A model generated the notes under the pieces. It did no database searches and was not told the origin of the DNA. It saw nothing but the letters and a program-made list of their open reading frames with translations. From assembly GCA_947471745.1 (NCBI GenBank), contig CANJKZ010000825.1, forward strand, positions 434,001 through 498,000: 64,000 nt of DNA, read 5' to 3'. Shown piece by piece: positions 60,498-64,000 of the stretch. Source of the DNA: Closterium sp. Naga37s-1 (taxonomy: Eukaryota; Streptophyta; Zygnematophyceae; Desmidiales; Closteriaceae). How positions within the stretch are numbered: position 1 is the stretch's first letter; the number at the start of each line of letters is the position of its first letter. A program made the position numbers and the translations under genes.

Positions 60498-62211
60498 TGA
60501 GCTTTATTGTATGAACCTGCGCTGTGCGCTTTGTAGCCAAAACTGAATACTAACTGCGATATGTAAGGTGTTGTCACAGGATACAGATGACCGACCTAAG
60601 GAACGAGGATGAGAAGGTGAAGGAATTCTGAGAAAATACTAGAATGTGATTCCTTGTCACCAATTTTCTAGGAATTAGATGTGAGCGTCGTGGTCAGCCC
60701 ACGAAACTGACGATGGATCTCCAAGATGGTGACTAGCGAAGACTGGCGAGAGCTGGCGATGTTACCCACGAAAACTGTAGAGAGTCTGCATAATTCAGGA
60801 GTTCCGCAACTCTCGGCCAGGCGACAGTTGGAAGCTGAGTTGGTTGTGGCCAACCAACCGTCAGCTTGTGTAATTCTGGCAAACTGCATCTGTGCTGACC
60901 ACGGCAGTGAAGGGAACGACGGAACGCGTACGCGTCTCAAGTTCGGATTCAAAAGAGTGGCTTTACGTTTGCATGACTCAACTCTATACTACAGCTTGCT
61001 CATATTCCCAGCTTTACTAATGTGAGCTGCAAGCTGAGAAACATGAGGCATACAAAAGGTATGTTTCAGTTTGGAACGTAATGATAAGGAGATATTATAC
61101 GTTTTTATATTGAACTCGTGTATGCTGAAGAGTTCAACGCTGCAAGATGTGAACTATCTTGTATATTTAATGTCTTCTTATGACATGCCCTTATCTAGTT
61201 ACACTTTAGCTGTGGAATATGTAGCAGCGCATACTCGTTTCATGCACGTCCCTACCCCCGCTTCATGAACAGCAGAGGAACGAGCACAAGCTGACCTCGA
61301 ACACTTCAACCACTGTCAACACGGCGGAGCTCGGGGCGAGCTTACCAGGCAAAGGCACGGCGGGAGCGCCACCACAACTAATCAGAAGCGGCAATCCCAA
61401 CCAAGCACGGCATGGAGACTTCCTTGGGGTTCCGCGGGGCTGAGGACCGCGGAAGCCCCGAGGGTGCTACAGCTGATGACACAGATACGCGCCGCTTCCC
61501 CGTCCCCACCTTTCCCTCTTCCCCCCTTCCCTGCGCAAGCTTATTTTGGGCCTACCTTTGCCTGTTTGAACACGGCACAACAACTCCAGTGAGGGCGGCT
61601 ATCGCGAAAGGATTTCCTCGAACGTTGGCGAACATCAGACGGTCTCGCAATGGGGGAAATGGAACGTCGTGAGTGTTTTTCACGAAGAATGGCGAGCGTT
61701 GGTGATTGTTTCGTTAGGCTTGAGAGCACCTGCGAGTGAGAGTGGAAACCAGATGTTTTTGGGGGAGGGGGAATATTTCGACCACAAGCAAAGCATCTTG
61801 AAGCAGTGAGTATTGAAAGGTCACGACAAGTCGTCGTGACTCATGCGTAGTGGTGCCTAGCTAGAGGAAAGGAATGTTTGAGTCTCGTTTGATTATCGGC
61901 TGTGTTTGATCATCTATTTCTCGCCTGGCGCGCTTCATTGAAACGCACAGGCGTTGCTCGCAGCTACCTCCTCGTTGTTTGTACCCGCCCGTCGCTCGTC
62001 CGCGTTCACTATAAGGTCGACTCAAAAGTCACGTGCGGTCCGTAGACATATTTTTTACACGAATACGCAAATAAGCGCTGAAACTGGAACCATCAATATT
62101 TTCAGCAGCTTCTTTCTCATTTCCCCGTCGCATTAGTGGTCCCGTAATTTTAGAGTACTATTTGCATAGTCACCCGATTGGCTCTTAATTCTATTTACCG
62201 AGTCGTCCACC
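60498..62211. promoter_or_regulatory. Intergenic region between divergent KDEL-receptor and DUF630/632 genes
   Basis: 1.7 kb holding both 5' flanks. A + strand frame at 60726-61025 (99 codons) has fair composition but no family. I see no transposon ends. A half palindrome of the TCGACTCAAAA type is at 62013-62027, just upstream of the + strand gene. Confidence 0.5.
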
Positions 62212-64000
62212 ATGGGGTGCGGTAGCAGCAGCATATCGAAGCACATGCCCTCTATGATGCTCTCGGAAGGCTCCGCGTACGGCAAGGCGCGAAAGTCGGC
62301 GGCTAAGGACCTTGTCGACGCGCACAAGGAGTTTTACAACGCGTCCTCCGCTTACGCGAACTCTCTCAAAACCGCCGGCACCGCGCTGTTAATCTACTGC
62401 GAGGGGACGAATATCTTCATCGGGTCCGCGCTCGGCGCGAATGTTCCGCCGCAGGCCTTCCAGAACGTTCCGCCAGTGCAGGTGTCGGAAGTTTCAGGGG
62501 AAGGCGCGGCCGCGGGAGATACGGCGGAGTACGCGGCGGGAAACGCGGTGGAACAAAGTGGGTCGGGGGCGTCTAATTCGATTGTGCTTGCGGGTTCCGG
62601 AAGTTTCGCCGCGTTGCCTGCGCCGACTCCCGTTCCGCCGCAGCCCGTTGCGCCTTCCCCGTCCCCTCCCCCTCCGCCAAGAGACGCGGTCCCGGCGGGA
62701 GCTTCTGGCGCAACTCCTCCGCCAGGCGCCGGCGGACTTCCGCCAGCCTATCCATACGGCCCCGCGCAGTATCCGCCACCTCCCCCCGGTTCCGGTTACC
62801 CTCCTCCCCCTCCCGGTTCTGGCTACCCTCCGCCGCCCCTGATCGGCGGCGGAAACCCTCCCCCGCCGGGAGGTTCCGCGTATCCCCCGCCACCCCCGTA
62901 TCAAGGCACTCCGCCGCCCTATCAGGGCACTCCTCCCCCTTACCAGTCCAATTCTGGCGGGTATGGCCCTCCGCCGCCACATCCCCCCCAGGGCACTCCC
63001 GCTCCGCCGTTCCCCGGATATGGCTCCCCCGGCGGGGCTCCGCCTCCCGCGGGGGGCTACTCAGGGGGATACTCGGGGGCATATCCGCCCCCTCTGCCGC
63101 CTGGCGGAGCGTACGGCGCACCCCCGCCTGCGCCCGCGGGCGGAGCGGGGGGATGGGAGCAGCGGCCGCAGGGGCAGCTTCCGCCTCCGCATCCCGCGGG
63201 AAATTCCGGGCAGATGCTGAGCAGCTCCGGGAATTTCGACGCGCCAGGCGCTTCGGGAATGATGGGGGGATCCTCAGGGATGCTAGGCGGATCGGGGCAA
63301 ATAATAGCCTATGTTGGTCCTAGCGGCGGCGCGGTTCTAGGCGACAAGTGGGCGGACGAGTTCGCTAAGAAGGTGAACGCGCATTTTCTAGAAGCTTCCG
63401 CGCGGATCACGGCGCTGGTGGAGCTCCTTAAAGTCGGGGCGCCCATTCCGAAGAACGCGGTTCCGCCGCTGACGGTTGCGGCGGCTACCAAGGAGGGTGG
63501 GCAGCTGGAGAGTATTGGCGACACGGTTCAGAAGCTGCTCAACTGGGAGCGCGATATTAAAGACAAGATCTGGGTGAGTAAATTCCCGAGGCGCGTCCGG
63601 AAATGAAATGACTGGGATTGTGGACTGGTCTCGCGCGGAGCTCGAGAGAATGTACGCCCCCCCTCACCTCTCCCACCCCCTCTTCCCCCCTCCTCTCCCC
63701 CTCCCCCTCCCCCTCCCCCTCCCCCTCCCCTCCCCTCCCCTCCCCTTCCTCCCCTGCATCAGGACATGGAGACGATTCGCGCGGAGTTGAAGAGCAAGGA
63801 CAAGCGGGTGCGCAAGGAAACCGTGCGCGCGAGCGGGAACGCGAACGCGGATCCGCGCAAGCTGGAGGGCGCGCAGGTGAAGCTGGGGGACGTGCAGCAC
63901 CGCATGGCGGGCGCGAGCGAGCGCGTGGTGACCACGTGTCATGCGGTGGAGGCGTATAAGACGGACCTGCTTTTCCCCCAGCTGCTCCGCCTGCTGCCCT
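62212..64000 (+). CDS. DUF630/DUF632-domain protein (plant bZIP-like/NRG2 family), 3' end outside the window
   Basis: Exon 1 is 62212-63573 and exon 2 begins at 63763 (acceptor CATCAG) and runs off the window. The N-terminus MGCGSSS carries a Gly2 and Cys3 for likely N-myristoylation and palmitoylation. It leads into a DUF630-like helix (LVDAHKEFYNASSAYANSLK). A Pro/Gly/Tyr-rich middle (about residues 130-350, PPPPGSGYPPPP repeats) follows, then the start of DUF632 (LLNWERDIKDKIW, MET..ELKSKDKRVRKE, and TTCHAVEAYKTDLLFPQLLR). Land-plant members include the nitrate regulator NRG2 and leaf-rolling REL2, at the plasma membrane or nucleus. The role here is inferred from the family only. Intron 1 is full of CCCCTC repeats. 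Confidence 0.85.

Noticed and set aside
60726-61025. 99-codon + strand ORF between the KDEL-receptor and DUF630/632 genes
   Set aside because: No family resemblance, no splice or promoter evidence; length is within chance for this composition.

Overview
The window looks like nuclear DNA of a green plant-lineage (streptophyte) eukaryote. The genes have many short exons with GT-AG introns, and several products have plant-type relatives: a COX5C-like subunit, a DUF630/DUF632 protein, the long-form KDEL receptor, dnaJ6/DNAJC9, a PQT3/RBBP6-like E3 ligase and a ubiquitin-like SAYSvFN protein. The GC-rich Ty1/copia Gag resembles what I remember of zygnematophycean algae such as Closterium. The genus is an inference from memory, not a search result.

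Layout, left to right. 1-1484: no recognisable gene. 1485-1700 (-): COX5C-like small subunit, head-to-head with an RCC1-repeat protein (+, exons from 2433 to 18325). The third intron of the RCC1 gene (13.4 kb) holds two nested copia elements. The outer one (4864-17969, TSD CTATC, 258-bp LTRs) has a second one (5110-12349, TSD CAGTT, identical 126-bp LTRs) inserted in its 5' LTR. 18479-22576 (-): seven-exon dnaJ6/DNAJC9-type co-chaperone. 23389-38469 (-): fifteen-exon RBBP6/PQT3-type RING E3 ligase of about 2080 residues, with a 79-unit perfect CAG tract. 39004-43035: a pogo/Tigger-like DNA transposon with 20-bp terminal inverted repeats, TA target duplications and a decayed transposase. 43363-46557 (-): two-exon, unrecognised type I membrane protein. 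46646-46727 (+): tRNA-Ser(GCU). 46800-52970: repeat-rich DNA with minisatellites, a possible unrecognised gene and a convergent inverted pair of small ORFs. 52979-55303 (-): UBL-SAYSvFN protein, six exons. 55957-60497 (-): KDEL-receptor family protein, six exons. 62212 to the window end (+): DUF630/DUF632 protein, truncated.

The exon models were built by hand from splice sites, reading phase and family resemblance. For every recognised multi-exon gene that lies complete in the window, the exon lengths sum to an intact reading frame.

The most unusual feature is structural. Nearly every intron-bearing gene carries tandem partial duplications of exon-intron junctions: an acceptor plus exon start, or an exon end plus donor. 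These leave decoy exon pieces, from one to six extra copies per junction. A short palindrome family, TTTTGAG-N-CG-N-CTCAAAA, lies between the two arms of such duplications at about nine places. I have not seen this combination described.
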